DNA of 64,000 bases. Origin: Paenacidovorax caeni. GTDB taxonomy: Bacteria; Pseudomonadota; Gammaproteobacteria; Burkholderiales; Burkholderiaceae_C. The translations under genes and the position numbers were made by a program. The stretch is from positions 46,287 to 110,286 of the forward strand of contig NZ_CYIG01000006.1 of NCBI RefSeq assembly GCF_001298675.1, given 5' to 3'. Shown here piece by piece: positions 1 through 12,140 of this stretch (its first letter is position 1; each line of letters starts with the position of its first letter). A model generated the notes under the pieces. It saw only the letters and a program-made list of their open reading frames with translations. It searched no databases and was not told the DNA's origin.

Positions 1-1282
1 TCTGATCCTGCGCCTCGACCATGACACGCAGCAGCGGCTCGGTCCCGCTGGCCCGGATCAGCACGCGTCCGCAACCGTCCAGCTCTGCCTCCACTGCGGC
101 AGTTTCCCGTGCCAGCAATGTGTTGGCACGCCAGTCCTGGCCGGGCTGCAAGCGCACATTGAGTAGCACCTGCGGGAACAACTCCACACCCGCCAGCAGC
201 TCAGCCATCCCCTGCCCACTGCGCACACAAGCTTGCAGCACCTGCAGGGCGCTGATCAAACCATCGCCGGTGGTGTGCTTGTCCAGCGCCAAAAGGTGGC
301 CCGAGCCCTCGCCACCCAGCAGCCAGCCATGGCGCGACAGTTCCTCCAGCACGTAGCGGTCGCCAACCTTGGCTCGCACCAGCTTCACACCCTGGGCGCG
401 CAGTGCCAGCTCCACGGCCATGTTGGTCATCTGGGTACCCACCACGCCAGGCACCAGCTCATCGCGCACCATGCGCTCGCGCGCCAGCAGGTACAACAGC
501 TCGTCACCATTGAACAGGCGCCCGCTGCCATCAACCATTTGCAGGCGGTCCGCATCGCCATCCAGGGCGATACCGAAGTCCGCATGGTTGGCGCGCACCG
601 CACGCACCAGCGCATCCGGGTGGGTCGCACCCACCTCCTGGTTGATGTTCAAGCCATCAGGCGCACAGCCAATCGGCACCACGTCGGCACCCAGCTCGTG
701 GAACACCTTGGGCGCGATCTGGTAGGCCGCGCCATGTGCCGCATCCACCACGATGCGCAGGCCCTTGAGCGTAAGGTCATTGGCAAACGTGCTCTTGCAG
801 AACTCGATGTAGCGGCCTGCCGCATCGTCCAGGCGGCGCGCCTTGCCCAGGCTTGCCGAGTCGACCCACACCGGCGGTTCGTCCATGGCTGCTTCGACCG
901 CAAGCTCCCATGCATCAGGCAGCTTGGAGCCAGAAGCACTGAAAAATTTGATGCCGTTGTCCGCATACGGGTTGTGGCTGGCGCTGATAACCACGCCCAG
1001 GCTGGCGCGCTGGGCACGCGTCAGGTACGCCACACCAGGCGTAGGCAACGGGCCAAGCAGCACCACATCGACCCCGGCCGAGTTGAAGCCAGACTCCAAG
1101 GCGGCCTCCAGCATGTAGCCCGAGATGCGAGTGTCCTTGCCAATCAGCACCGTGGGGCGCTCCTCACTGCGACGCAATACACGCCCGACGGCGTGGGCCA
1201 AGCGCAGCACAAAATCCGGTGTAATGGGCGGCTGCCCTACGGTGCCTCGAATGCCGTCGGTGCCAAAGTATTTGCGTGTCAT
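1..1282 (-). CDS. glmM: Phosphoglucosamine mutase, 3' end cut by window edge
   Basis: Converts glucosamine-6-phosphate to glucosamine-1-phosphate, the step before UDP-GlcNAc for peptidoglycan and lipid A. The frame opens with [17 protein letters not shown] at an ATG at 1282 and runs open to base 1, about 427 codons; the family has about 445, so only the last ~18 residues are missing. Visible motifs in order: the phosphoserine loop SASHNP (DNA near 985), the metal-binding DGDADR (near 560), the sugar loop GEGSGH (near 305) and the phosphate-binding RASGTEP (near 45). The start codon overlaps the folP stop by 4 nt (ATGA), so the two are probably translationally coupled. The ftsH-folP-glmM order is the same as in E. 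coli. Confidence 0.95.
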   Translation of the reverse strand, partial: MTRKYFGTDGIRGTVGQPPITPDFVLRLAHAVGRVLRRSEERPTVLIGKDTRISGYMLEAALESGFNSAGVDVVLLGPLPTPGVAYLTRAQRASLGVVISASHNPYADNGIKFFSASGSKLPDAWELAVEAAMDEPPVWVDSASLGKARRLDDAAGRYIEFCKSTFANDLTLKGLRIVVDAAHGAAYQIAPKVFHELGADVVPIGCAPDGLNINQEVGATHPDALVRAVRANHADFGIALDGDADRLQMVDGSGRLFNGDELLYLLARERMVRDELVPGVVGTQMTNMAVELALRAQGVKLVRAKVGDRYVLEELSRHGWLLGGEGSGHLLALDKHTTGDGLISALQVLQACVRSGQGMAELLAGVELFPQVLLNVRLQPGQDWRANTLLARETAAVEAELDGCGRVLIRASGTEPLLRVMVEAQDQ

Positions 1283-2130
1283 TGGGGTTCCCCTCCGTTT
1301 GCTTCTTGTTCCTGCATGGCCTGCCACACGGCCAGTGCCGCCACGGTCTCACGCACGTCATGCACCCGTACGATGGGTGCGCCTTGCTGCACTGCCAACA
1401 GAGCTGCGGCCACGCTCGGGATCAAGCGTTCACCCACCTCCAGCCCCGTTACAGCACCCAACGACGACTTGCGCGACCACCCCGCCAGCACCGGGTAGCC
1501 AGACGCCCGCAGTGCCTGCTGCCGCGCCAACAGTGCGAAGTTCTGCGCCACGGTCTTGCCAAAGCCGATACCCGGATCCAGCACAATACGGGCCTTTTCA
1601 ACCCCCAGCCCTTGCAGGGCCTGCGCCTGCAGCTCTAAAAACGAGAGCACCTGGGGGAGCACATCGCCCTCCATGGGTACCGCCTGCATGGTCTGCGGAT
1701 CGCGGTGCATGTGCATCAAGCACACGCCGCAGGTTGGGTGCGCCGCAACGGTCTGTGCCGCACCAGGCTGGCGCAGGGCCCAGATGTCATTGACGATATC
1801 GGCCCCCAGGTCGAGCACCTGCTGCATCACGGCGCTTTTGTAAGTGTCAACCGAAACCGGAACCCCCAGGCGCACGGCCTCGCGCACAACAGGGAGCACA
1901 CGCGCCAGCTCTTCTTCCAGCGGTACGGCCGGGCTGCCGGGGCGCGTTGATTCGCCACCGATGTCCAATATGTGGGCCCCCTCCTGCAGAAGACGCTCAC
2001 AGTGGCGCAACGCAGCCTGCACGCCTGCATGGCGCCCGCCATCGGAAAACGAATCCGGAGTGGCATTGACAATGCCCATGACCTGCGGACGCGCCAGATC
2101 GATACGGAAGCGGGAGGTTTGCCAGAACAT
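1279..2130 (-). CDS. folP: Dihydropteroate synthase
   Basis: Condenses 6-hydroxymethyl-dihydropterin pyrophosphate with p-aminobenzoate to give dihydropteroate in folate synthesis; it is the sulfonamide target. Family motifs are plain: [15 protein letters not shown] near the N-terminus, [29 protein letters not shown] and [11 protein letters not shown]. The length of 283 residues is normal. I chose the ATG at 2130 (MFWQTSRF) because homologues begin this way; an in-frame GTG at 2136 would add two residues. Neither start has a clear ribosome binding site. It lies just after the ftsH terminator hairpin, so it is expressed by read-through or by an unseen promoter. It is coupled to glmM by an ATGA overlap. 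Confidence 0.93.
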   Translation of the reverse strand: MFWQTSRFRIDLARPQVMGIVNATPDSFSDGGRHAGVQAALRHCERLLQEGAHILDIGGESTRPGSPAVPLEEELARVLPVVREAVRLGVPVSVDTYKSAVMQQVLDLGADIVNDIWALRQPGAAQTVAAHPTCGVCLMHMHRDPQTMQAVPMEGDVLPQVLSFLELQAQALQGLGVEKARIVLDPGIGFGKTVAQNFALLARQQALRASGYPVLAGWSRKSSLGAVTGLEVGERLIPSVAAALLAVQQGAPIVRVHDVRETVAALAVWQAMQEQEANGGEPQ

Positions 2131-2147
2131 GGACACGAGAAACCAAA

Positions 2148-2170
2148 AACGGGGCCTTCAAAGCCCCGTT
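2148..2170 (-). terminator. Rho-independent terminator after ftsH
   Basis: On the minus strand an 8-bp stem (AACGGGGC / GCCCCGTT) with a 7-nt loop is followed by a run of five T residues. It stands 31 nt after the ftsH stop and 17 nt before folP, so it probably reduces rather than blocks ftsH-to-folP transcription. Confidence 0.7.
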
Positions 2171-2201
2171 GGATGGAAGGTTGACAACCTTGGAAGGTGT
2201 T

Positions 2202-4124
2202 TCAGGCCGCCGTGGGGGCCGGGTCGGTCTTCACAGCAGGTGTTCCGCCACTGGGGCCATCACCCCCCGAAGACGGGGTGCGCGGCGTCCAGTCCTTGGG
2301 CGGACGGGGCTCGCGGCCTGCCATGATGTCTTCCAGCTGCTCGGCATCGATGGTTTCCCAGTCGAGCATCGCCTTCGCCATGGCGTGCATCTTGTCGGAA
2401 TGTTGCTCGATCAGGCGACGCGCCAGGGCATACTGCTCGTCGATGATGCGGCGCACCTCGGCATCGACCTTCTGCATGGTCTCTTCCGAGATGTTGGTGG
2501 TCTTGGTCACCGAGCGGCCCAGGAATACTTCGCCTTCGTTTTCGGCATAGACCATAGGCCCCAGTGCTTCGCTCATGCCATAACGCATGACCATGTCACG
2601 TGCAATGTGCGTGGCGCGCTCGAAGTCATTGCTGGCACCCGTAGTCATCTGGTGCATGAACACTTCTTCAGCGATACGGCCACCAAACAGCATGGCGATC
2701 TGGTTCAGCATGTACTCCTTGTCGTAGGAGTAGCGGTCCTTCTCGGGCAGGCTCATGGTCACGCCCAGGGCACGGCCGCGCGGGATGATGGTGACCTTGT
2801 GGACCGGATCGCACTTGGGCAGCAGCTTGCCGATGAGGGCGTGGCCGGCCTCGTGGTAAGCCGTGTTGCGGCGCTCCTCCTCGGGCATGACCATGCTCTT
2901 GCGCTCGGGGCCCATGATGATCTTGTCCTTCGCCTTCTCGAAGTCCTGCATCTCGACCACGCGCGCATTACGGCGCGCTGCCATCAAGGCAGCCTCATTG
3001 CACAGGTTGGCCAGATCAGCGCCGCTCATACCCGGAGTACCCCGGGCAATGATGGCCGGATTTACATCCTGCCCAGCGGGAATTTTGCGCATGTGCACGC
3101 CCAGGATCTGCTCACGTCCCCGAATGTCGGGCAGTGTCACGTAGACCTGGCGGTCGAAGCGTCCGGGGCGCAGCAGGGCCGCGTCCAGGATGTCGGGGCG
3201 GTTGGTGGCGGCCACGACGATCACACCCAGGTTGGTCTCGAAACCGTCCATCTCGACGAGCATCTGGTTCAGCGTCTGCTCACGCTCATCGTTTCCGCCG
3301 CCCAGGCCAGCGCCACGCTGGCGGCCCACCGCGTCAATTTCGTCAATGAAAATGATGCAAGGGGCGTTCTTCTTGGCGTTCTCAAACATGTCCCGCACAC
3401 GGGCCGCGCCCACGCCGACGAACATCTCCACGAAGTCGGAGCCCGAGATACTGAAGAACGGCACCTTGGCCTCGCCGGCAATGGACTTGGCCAACAGCGT
3501 TTTACCCGTGCCGGGGGGGCCAACCAGCAGCAGACCGCGCGGAATGCGGCCACCGAGTTTCTGGAACTTCTGCGGATCTTTCAGAAAGTCGACGACCTCC
3601 TTCACCTCTTCCTTGGCTTCGTCACAGCCCGCGACGTCTGCGAAGGTAACGGTGTTGTTGTTCTCATCGAGCATGCGCGCCTTGCTCTTGCCGAAGCTGA
3701 AGGCGCCCCCCTTGCCGCCGCCTTGCATCTGGCGCATGAAATAAATCCACACGCCGATCAGCAACAACATCGGGCCCCAGCTGACGAGCAACGTCATCAG
3801 CAGGGAGCCCTCCTCGCGCGGCTTGACGTCGAACTTGACGTTGCTGTTGATCAGGTCACCCACCAGGCCACGATCGAGATAGGTGGCCGTCGTGCGAACC
3901 TTGCGGTCATCGTTGGTGGTGGCGACGATCTCGGTGCTGCCGCCAGGTCCTTCTTGGATGATGGCGCTCCTGATGCGGTTGTTACGAACCTCGTCGAGGA
4001 ACTCCGAATAGGCCATGTGGCCCGCATTGGCACCCACACGGGTGTCAAACTGTTTGAACACCGTGAACAGCACCATGGCGATAACCAGCCATACGGCAAC
4101 TTTAGAAAACCACTGATTGTTCAA
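2202..4124 (-). CDS. ftsH: ATP-dependent zinc metalloprotease FtsH
   Basis: Membrane-anchored AAA+ protease that degrades misfolded membrane proteins and, in E. coli, sigma-32 and LpxC. The 640 residues show a transmembrane segment near residues 8-24, a periplasmic part, a second membrane segment near 107-130, Walker A GPPGTGKT at 202-209, a Walker B ending [11 protein letters not shown], the second region of homology ([19 protein letters not shown]) and the zinc motif HEAGH near 420. The start codon is TTG (rev of 4122-4124), placed 7 nt after a good GGAG; no ATG gives the conserved N-terminus MNNQWFSK. A sigma-32-like promoter lies upstream. The target lipid A genes stand in the same window, which fits the usual role of FtsH but shows nothing by itself. 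Confidence 0.97.
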   Translation of the reverse strand: MNNQWFSKVAVWLVIAMVLFTVFKQFDTRVGANAGHMAYSEFLDEVRNNRIRSAIIQEGPGGSTEIVATTNDDRKVRTTATYLDRGLVGDLINSNVKFDVKPREEGSLLMTLLVSWGPMLLLIGVWIYFMRQMQGGGKGGAFSFGKSKARMLDENNNTVTFADVAGCDEAKEEVKEVVDFLKDPQKFQKLGGRIPRGLLLVGPPGTGKTLLAKSIAGEAKVPFFSISGSDFVEMFVGVGAARVRDMFENAKKNAPCIIFIDEIDAVGRQRGAGLGGGNDEREQTLNQMLVEMDGFETNLGVIVVAATNRPDILDAALLRPGRFDRQVYVTLPDIRGREQILGVHMRKIPAGQDVNPAIIARGTPGMSGADLANLCNEAALMAARRNARVVEMQDFEKAKDKIIMGPERKSMVMPEEERRNTAYHEAGHALIGKLLPKCDPVHKVTIIPRGRALGVTMSLPEKDRYSYDKEYMLNQIAMLFGGRIAEEVFMHQMTTGASNDFERATHIARDMVMRYGMSEALGPMVYAENEGEVFLGRSVTKTTNISEETMQKVDAEVRRIIDEQYALARRLIEQHSDKMHAMAKAMLDWETIDAEQLEDIMAGREPRPPKDWTPRTPSSGGDGPSGGTPAVKTDPAPTAA

Positions 4125-4171
4125 GCGGGAGCTCCAGAATTCAAAGAAGATGGGCAGACATGCCCTGATTC

Positions 4172-4199
4172 AGCTGAGGTTCTATTCTAGGGTTTCAAG
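4172..4199 (-). promoter_or_regulatory. Sigma-32-like heat-shock promoter of ftsH
   Basis: Reading the minus strand, CTTGAAA (rev of 4193-4199) is a perfect sigma-32 -35 box, followed by 13 nt and CCTCAGCT (rev of 4172-4179), which fits CCCCATnT at most positions. A sigma-70-like TAGAAT (rev of 4184-4189) overlaps it but has no good -35. FtsH is a sigma-32 gene in E. coli, which supports the reading. Confidence 0.55.
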
Positions 4200-4246
4200 C
4201 CCAACCCCACCCCTTTACCCTAGCAAGGGCCATGGGCACAACATGC

Positions 4247-4900
4247 CTATTTGAGGCCAATGCCAACCAGAAAAGTTTCCGACGATTTGTCGCGCGAGGC
4301 CTTGGGCTTGATCGGCTTGACCACCTTGAAGCTATCCTTGAACAGTTGCACCAACTGTGTGTAGCCGCTGCCATGGAACAGCTTGACCACCAGCGCGCCT
4401 TCAGGCTTCATGTGGTGCTGCGCAAAATCGACCGCCAATTCGATCAAGTGGGCAATGCGCGCCGCATCGATCGAATCCACACCTGAGAGATTCGGCGCCA
4501 TATCGGACACGACGGCGTCCGCCAGCCGGCCTTGCAGGGCCTGCTGCAGCTGCGCAAGCACACTGTCTTCACGGAAATCGCCCTGGATAAAGGCCACCCC
4601 TTCGATCGGCTCCATGGGCAGTAGATCCAGGCCAATGATGGTGCCATTGAGCTGCCCAGCCGCAGCCCCCCCGGGCGACAGGCGACGGCGCAAGTACTGG
4701 CTCCATGCGCCTGGCGCACACCCCAGATCGACCACCGTATCACCCGGCCGAATCAGTCCGAGCTGCTCGTCGATTTCCTTAAGTTTGTAGGCGGCGCGGG
4801 CGCGGTAGCCGTCTTTCTGAGCGGCTTTCACATAGGGGTCGTTGACATGCTGGTTCAGCCACGCCTTGTTGACCTTCTTACTCTTGGTCTTTACTTTCAT
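4247..4900 (-). CDS. rlmE: 23S rRNA (uridine2552-2'-O)-methyltransferase RlmE
   Basis: SAM-dependent methyltransferase that 2'-O-methylates U2552 in the A-loop of 23S rRNA late in 50S assembly (FtsJ/RrmJ family). The 217 residues carry a lysine-rich N-terminus ([14 protein letters not shown]), the SAM site [15 protein letters not shown] near residue 60, the acidic SAM-binding stretch [12 protein letters not shown], the catalytic-tetrad segment [11 protein letters not shown] and the VVKLFHGSG segment. Length and motifs are normal. It precedes ftsH by 122 nt, as in E. coli, but ftsH has its own promoter signals. Its start is only 32 nt from the divergent yhbY start. Confidence 0.96.
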   Translation of the reverse strand: MKVKTKSKKVNKAWLNQHVNDPYVKAAQKDGYRARAAYKLKEIDEQLGLIRPGDTVVDLGCAPGAWSQYLRRRLSPGGAAAGQLNGTIIGLDLLPMEPIEGVAFIQGDFREDSVLAQLQQALQGRLADAVVSDMAPNLSGVDSIDAARIAHLIELAVDFAQHHMKPEGALVVKLFHGSGYTQLVQLFKDSFKVVKPIKPKASRDKSSETFLVGIGLK

Positions 4901-4932
4901 TGCAATTACGTCCTCACGGGATAATACGCTCC
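4900..4932. promoter_or_regulatory. Very short divergent promoter region rlmE/yhbY
   Basis: Only 32 nt separate the two start codons. On plus, TTGCAA at 4900-4905 and GATAAT at 4920-4925 resemble -35 and -10 boxes (14-nt spacing, too short). If GATAAT is the -10, transcription would start at or next to the yhbY ATG at 4933. No Shine-Dalgarno sequence is seen before that ATG. Confidence 0.35.
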
Positions 4933-5406
4933 ATGCCCCAAATTCAATTGACCCCTGCCGAGCGCCGGGAACACCGCGCCAACGCCCATCATCTTGACCC
5001 AGTGGTCATGATCGGAGGCGATGGCCTCACGCCCGCCGCCCAGAAGGAAATCGACGCTGCACTGAACGCCCACGGCCTCATCAAGGTACGTGTATTCGGC
5101 GATGACCGTGCTGCACGCGAGGCGATGTACCAACAGCTCGCTGACGACCTCAACGCCGCTCCCATCCAGCATATCGGCAAGTTACTGGTGTTCTGGCGTC
5201 CCCAGCCTGACAAGGAAAAAACGCTCGATGAAGACCGCAAGCCCGGCCCGCGTGACGTCAAGGTGCTCAAGTTCGGCCGCCCCGGCCAGCGGCCGGAAGT
5301 CAAGCAGCTGCGCGTACTCGGCAACCAGCGCCTGACCGCCGGCGGCCAAATCAAACGCGCCAAAAAACCCAAGAAAAAATCCATCAAGAAGGGCCAGGCC
5401 GACTGA
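4933..5406 (+). CDS. yhbY: YhbY-like CRM-domain RNA-binding protein
   Basis: Small RNA-binding protein linked to 50S ribosome assembly. The CRM domain fills residues 1-95 ([28 protein letters not shown], then the GxxG-like and KVRVFGDD segments). At 157 residues it is longer than the ~97-residue E. coli protein; the extra C-terminal part is rich in lysine and arginine ([15 protein letters not shown]) and may add RNA affinity. I chose ATG 4933 because [12 protein letters not shown] begins where homologues begin; an in-frame TTG at 4900 would overlap the rlmE start. It is divergent from rlmE, another 23S rRNA maturation gene. The stop overlaps the next start by one base (TGATG). Confidence 0.9.
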   Translation: MPQIQLTPAERREHRANAHHLDPVVMIGGDGLTPAAQKEIDAALNAHGLIKVRVFGDDRAAREAMYQQLADDLNAAPIQHIGKLLVFWRPQPDKEKTLDEDRKPGPRDVKVLKFGRPGQRPEVKQLRVLGNQRLTAGGQIKRAKKPKKKSIKKGQAD

Positions 5407-6167
5407 TGGGCGCTTCCGAAACAGCGCAGCGCCATGTGCTGTGCATGAAGTGGGGCACCAAGTACGGCCCCGAATACGTCAACCGCCTCTACGCCATGGT
5501 GCGCCGCCACCTGAGCGGCAGCTTCAACTTCGTCTGCCTGACTGACGACGCCACCGGCATTCGGCCCGAGGTACAGTGCTTGCCTATCCCGCCGCTGAAC
5601 CTGCATCTGAAGCCAGGCCAACGCGATGGTGCATGGAAGAAGCTCACCACCTTCGAGGCAGACCTGCACGGCCTGCGCGGCACGGCGCTGTTCCTTGATG
5701 TGGACGTGGTCATCGTCGGCTCGCTCGACGCATTTTTCGAGTACCCGGGCGATTTCCTCATCATCCACGACTACCCGCGCTTCTGGCGCTTCGGCAAGCG
5801 CATCACGGGTAACTCGTCGGTTTACCGCTTCCAGTTGGGCGCACATGCCGACGTGCTCGAATACTTTCGCACCCACATGGAAGAAGTGCAGGCAAACAAT
5901 CGCAACGAGCAAACCTTCCTCTCGCGCTACCTGCACAAGCAGGGCAAGCTGGCCTACTGGCCCACAGGCTGGTGCCCGAGCTTCAAGTACCACGGCATAC
6001 CCTCCTGGCCACTGAACTACTGGCGCGAGCCCTGCGTGCCAGAGGGAGCGCGCATCATGATCTTCCACGGCGAATGCAACCCGCCTGACGCGCTCGCCGG
6101 GCGGCGCAACAAGCGCCTGGGATTCATCCGACCCGCACGCTGGGTGGCGCAGCACTGGCGCGAATGA
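5406..6167 (+). CDS. Glycosyltransferase-like protein, function unknown
   Basis: A 253-residue cytoplasmic protein with no signal peptide or membrane segment. The layout resembles nucleotide-sugar glycosyltransferases of the GT-A fold: an N-terminal beta strand (HVLCMKWGTKYG), LCLTDD-like strand (FNFVCLTDDATG), then a DxD-type motif in LFLDVDVVIVGSLD near residue 100, expected to bind metal and sugar nucleotide, and a C-terminal HGECNPPD stretch. The acceptor and sugar are not predictable from sequence. It is translationally coupled to yhbY (one-base overlap) and ends before a hairpin shared with the convergent gene. I am sure that it is a real gene and moderately sure of the fold. Confidence 0.75.
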   Translation: MGASETAQRHVLCMKWGTKYGPEYVNRLYAMVRRHLSGSFNFVCLTDDATGIRPEVQCLPIPPLNLHLKPGQRDGAWKKLTTFEADLHGLRGTALFLDVDVVIVGSLDAFFEYPGDFLIIHDYPRFWRFGKRITGNSSVYRFQLGAHADVLEYFRTHMEEVQANNRNEQTFLSRYLHKQGKLAYWPTGWCPSFKYHGIPSWPLNYWREPCVPEGARIMIFHGECNPPDALAGRRNKRLGFIRPARWVAQHWRE

Positions 6168-6192
6168 CGCTGTGCCAGATGGCAGGGGACTG

Positions 6193-6222
6193 AAAAAAGC
6201 GCCCTGCCCAGCACGGCAGGGC
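6193..6222. terminator. Terminator hairpin between convergent genes
   Basis: An 8-bp perfect stem GCCCTGCC / GGCAGGGC (6201-6208, 6215-6222) with a 6-nt loop. The six A residues at 6193-6198 give a T run on the minus strand, so it works best for minus-strand transcripts from the DUF4149 gene. The plus side has only a poor T run. Confidence 0.6.
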
Positions 6223-6471
6223 TTGGTCTTCAGCACAAAGCACGCCCTTGTCCTCGAAAGCCCGCCCTTGCGACCGCCATCCAGCACTGGACTGCCACCA
6301 TGCGCACTGGAATCACGGATGCTGGCGCACAGAAGGTATTCCCTGCTCGGGCAACGCGAAGGCAAGCAAGGGGACCCGCCACAGCTTGCCAACCTGCACG
6401 GCTGCAGGCCGTTCGGGGCAATCCTGGATTGAGGATCTGTCGGACGAAATGGGTTCTCCAGGCTTTTGCTA
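6223..6471. other. Intergenic stretch without recognised feature
   Basis: About 250 nt between the terminator hairpin and the 3' end of the DUF4149 gene. Short open frames exist on both strands but none has a convincing start, codon pattern or family resemblance. I see no repeat and no promoter. Confidence 0.5.
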
Positions 6472-6882
6472 TCACCTTCGCGGTGTCAGGCGCCACAGCA
6501 CCACCGCCGCACAGGCCCACTGCAACACGTACAGCACCGACCCGAGGCTGTGCCATAGCTTGAGGCTCTCTCGCGCGACGATGCGGGGAGCCACGCCGTA
6601 CTGAACCAGCAAGGCGAACAACAACCCGGCAACTACAAAACCGATAGCTTCCCGCGCCCACTCCTCAAGCGTTTCAACCCCTTTTTTCCTTGAAAGCACA
6701 AGCAGGGCAAGGCAGCAAACCACGGACACCCAGGTCTGTGCAGCGAACAATTGGGCCGCCATATTGCCCGCCATAGCGGGCGTAGGCAGGTGGACGAACA
6801 ACAACGGCACAGCCATGAAACCAATCGCCGAGAGGCTCCCCCACCACAGGGCAGCTGCGAATTGGGGCAGACGCTGGGCCAT
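6472..6882 (-). CDS. DUF4149-type four-helix membrane protein
   Basis: A 136-residue integral membrane protein with four hydrophobic segments, near residues 10-30 (FAAALWWGSLSAIGFMAVPLL), 45-65 (QTWVSVVCCLALLVL), 78-95 and 115-130, and a lysine/arginine-rich loop (SRKKGVETLEEW). This is the layout of the DUF4149 family (TMEM205-like), which has no established function. It ends 16 nt before greA on the same strand in map terms, that is, it lies downstream of greA and may be co-transcribed with it. The start at 6882 is the first ATG (MAQRLPQFAAALW) and matches the family N-terminus. Confidence 0.8.
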   Translation of the reverse strand: MAQRLPQFAAALWWGSLSAIGFMAVPLLFVHLPTPAMAGNMAAQLFAAQTWVSVVCCLALLVLSRKKGVETLEEWAREAIGFVVAGLLFALLVQYGVAPRIVARESLKLWHSLGSVLYVLQWACAAVVLWRLTPRR

Positions 6883-6898
6883 GCTGCGACTTTACGCT

Positions 6899-7375
6899 TC
6901 AGAGATAGCTGACCGACACCACTTCGTAGCGGCGCAGACCGCCGGGTGCCTGCACTTCTGCGGTGTCACCCTCCTCCTTGCCGATCAGCGCACGCGCGAT
7001 CGGGCTGGAGACGTTGATGAGGCCGAGCTTCAGGTCGGCTTCATCCTCGCCAACGATTTGGTACTTCACGGTCTCGCCGCTGTCCTCGTCTTCCAGCTCC
7101 ACCGTGGCGCCGAAAACCACACGGCCGCCAGCGTCGAGCTGCGAGGGGTCGATGATCTGCGCGGCCGAGAGCTTGCCCTCGACTTCCTGGATGCGGCCCT
7201 CAATGAAGCCCTGGCGGTCCTTGGCGGCTTCGTACTCGGCGTTCTCACTCAGGTCACCCTGGGCGCGCGCCTCGGCGATGGCGGCGATGACGGCGGGGCG
7301 GTCCACGGTCTTAAGGCGGTGGAGCTCTTCCTTGAGCTTCTCGGCGCCGCGCTTGGTGATGGGAATGGTGGCCAT
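6899..7375 (-). CDS. greA: Transcription elongation factor GreA
   Basis: Binds the RNA polymerase secondary channel and stimulates cleavage of backtracked RNA. The 158 residues show the N-terminal coiled coil (residues ~1-75) with [55 protein letters not shown], including the acidic tip D-S-E-N-A-E-Y, and the C-terminal FKBP-like globular domain ([31 protein letters not shown]). A strong GGAGA lies 6-10 nt before the ATG. It follows carB as in several proteobacteria, but a strong terminator separates them, so greA probably has its own promoter in the ~50 nt after that hairpin. Confidence 0.97.
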   Translation of the reverse strand: MATIPITKRGAEKLKEELHRLKTVDRPAVIAAIAEARAQGDLSENAEYEAAKDRQGFIEGRIQEVEGKLSAAQIIDPSQLDAGGRVVFGATVELEDEDSGETVKYQIVGEDEADLKLGLINVSSPIARALIGKEEGDTAEVQAPGGLRRYEVVSVSYL

Positions 7376-7427
7376 TGCAAAGTCTCCATGCTCAACAAAC
7401 CGGCCGCTTCCTTGATGGAGCGGCCCG

Positions 7428-7468
7428 AAAAAAAAGGGAAACCGCCGCGCGTTGCCGCGCGGCGGTTT
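7428..7468 (-). terminator. Strong terminator after carB
   Basis: A perfect 13-bp stem (AAACCGCCGCGCG and its complement, 7439-7451 and 7456-7468) with a 4-nt loop. On the minus strand it is followed by CCC and eight T residues. It ends the carAB transcript. Confidence 0.88.
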
Positions 7469-7505
7469 CAGTTCAGCGGCAATTATGCCCGATTAGCCCA
7501 AGGGC

Positions 7506-10751
<3,246 letters not shown>

Positions 10752-11915
10752 TTACTTCTTCTCCATCAGCGCGGTGAAGCGGTCAAACAGGTAGGCGATG
10801 TCATGGGGCCCGGGCGAAGCCTCGGGGTGGCCCTGGAAGCAGAACGCAGGCTTCTCTCTGAATTCCAGGCCCTGCAGGGTGCCGTCGAACAGGCTGACGT
10901 GCGTAGCACGCAGATGGGCAGGCAGCGAATCCAGCGCCACGGCGAAGCCGTGGTTCTGGCTGGTGATGCTGACGCGCCCCGTGTCCAGGTCCTTCACGGG
11001 ATGGTTGCCGCCGTGGTGGCTGTTGGCCATCTTGAAAGTGCTGGCACCGGCCGCAAGCGCCATGATCTGGTGCCCCAGGCAGATACCGAAGGTCGGCACG
11101 CCGCTGTCCAAAATTTGCTGCACTGCCGTAATGGCGTAACCACAGGCCGCCGGGTCACCTGGGCCGTTGGACAGGAAAATGCCGTCGGGATTCATGGCCA
11201 GCACCTCGGCAGCCGGCGTCTGGGCCGGCACCACGGTGAGTGCACAACCGCGGCTGGCCAGCATGCGCAGGATGTTGTGCTTGACGCCGAAGTCATACGC
11301 CACCACCTTGAAACGCGGAGCGGTCTGCTGGCCATAGCCCTGGCCGAGTTGCCACTCGGTCTGGTCCCAGGTGTAGGGCTGCTTGGTGGAAACCACCTTG
11401 GCCAGATCCAGCCCATTCATGTCGGGCGCGGCCTTGGCGGCAGCCACAGCCGCAGCGATGCGCTCGGGTGTGACAGCCTCGCCCGCAGCCAAGCCGACGA
11501 TGGCGCCATTCTGCGCGCCCTTGTCGCGCAGCAGGCGCGTCAGGCGGCGCGTGTCAATGTTGGCGATGGCCACGGTGTTCTCGCGCACCAGGTACTGCGA
11601 GAGGGTTTCGGTCTGGCGGAAGTTGCTCGCCAGCAGAGGCAGGTTCTTGATGATCAGGCCCGCGGCATGGATCTTCTCGGCCTCGACATCCTCGGGATTG
11701 ACGCCGTAGTTGCCAATGTGCGGATACGTGAGCGTCACGATCTGCTGGCAGTAGCTGGGGTCGGTGAGGATTTCCTGGTAGCCGGTGATGGAAGTGTTGA
11801 ACACCACTTCACCGACGGTGGTGCCGGTGGCACCGATCGAGTTACCGATAAAGACCGTGCCGTCTGCGAGCGCCAGGATGGCGGGTGGGAAAGCTCCCTG
11901 TAGAGACAAAAGCAC
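10752..11915 (-). CDS. carA: Carbamoyl-phosphate synthase small subunit (GTG start)
   Basis: Glutamine amidotransferase subunit that hydrolyses glutamine and passes ammonia to CarB. The N-terminal domain begins [22 protein letters not shown]; the class I GATase domain has the nucleophile in [13 protein letters not shown], the oxyanion region LSNGPGDP and the catalytic His/Glu in [12 protein letters not shown] chose a GTG at 11915, preceded at 5 nt by GGAGA, giving 387 residues, the normal length. In-frame ATG codons at 11975 and farther upstream would add an unlike arginine-rich tail and pass through a leader hairpin, so I reject them. CarA and CarB abut exactly. Confidence 0.95.
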   Translation of the reverse strand: MLLSLQGAFPPAILALADGTVFIGNSIGATGTTVGEVVFNTSITGYQEILTDPSYCQQIVTLTYPHIGNYGVNPEDVEAEKIHAAGLIIKNLPLLASNFRQTETLSQYLVRENTVAIANIDTRRLTRLLRDKGAQNGAIVGLAAGEAVTPERIAAAVAAAKAAPDMNGLDLAKVVSTKQPYTWDQTEWQLGQGYGQQTAPRFKVVAYDFGVKHNILRMLASRGCALTVVPAQTPAAEVLAMNPDGIFLSNGPGDPAACGYAITAVQQILDSGVPTFGICLGHQIMALAAGASTFKMANSHHGGNHPVKDLDTGRVSITSQNHGFAVALDSLPAHLRATHVSLFDGTLQGLEFREKPAFCFQGHPEASPGPHDIAYLFDRFTALMEKK

Positions 11916-11962
11916 TGGGTTCTCCGGATGGTTGCGGTCGCCCGGCGCCTGAAGGCCACTCG

Positions 11963-11984
11963 TGCGCGCGGCCATGCGCGCGCA
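11963..11984 (-). promoter_or_regulatory. Hairpin in the carA leader
   Basis: An 8-bp perfect GC stem (TGCGCGCG / CGCGCGCA) with a 6-nt loop in the ~146-nt leader of carAB, about 50 nt before the GTG. It has no T run. It may be a pause or fold used in pyrimidine control, which is inference only. Confidence 0.4.
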
Positions 11985-12067
11985 GTACACAAGTGCCCGT
12001 GGCTGCTCTCAGATAGGTTGTTGCTTTGGGGTGCGATCGGGCGACGCTATTGCGAGAAAAGCCCCCG

Positions 12068-12096
12068 ATTATACCAAGCGCCTCTTTCCCAAGCGC
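12068..12096 (-). promoter_or_regulatory. carAB promoter
   Basis: The minus strand has a perfect TATAAT (rev of 12068-12073) preceded by TGG, an extended -10. A weak -35 (GCGCTT, rev of 12091-12096) lies 17 nt before it. Transcription would start near 12061, giving a leader of about 146 nt. Confidence 0.7.
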
Positions 12097-12140
12097 TGCT
12101 GCCAGGATAACCGCAGGCCCGCGCCAGGAAACGCCCCTCG

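Noticed and set aside
2169..4190. Open frame of about 673 codons on plus, opposite ftsH
   Set aside because: Antisense shadow; the minus strand gives a complete FtsH.
11916..11990. Longer CarA start (ATG at 11975 or farther)
   Set aside because: Adds an arginine/proline-rich tail absent in the family and crosses a GC hairpin; the GTG at 11915 has a good GGAGA.
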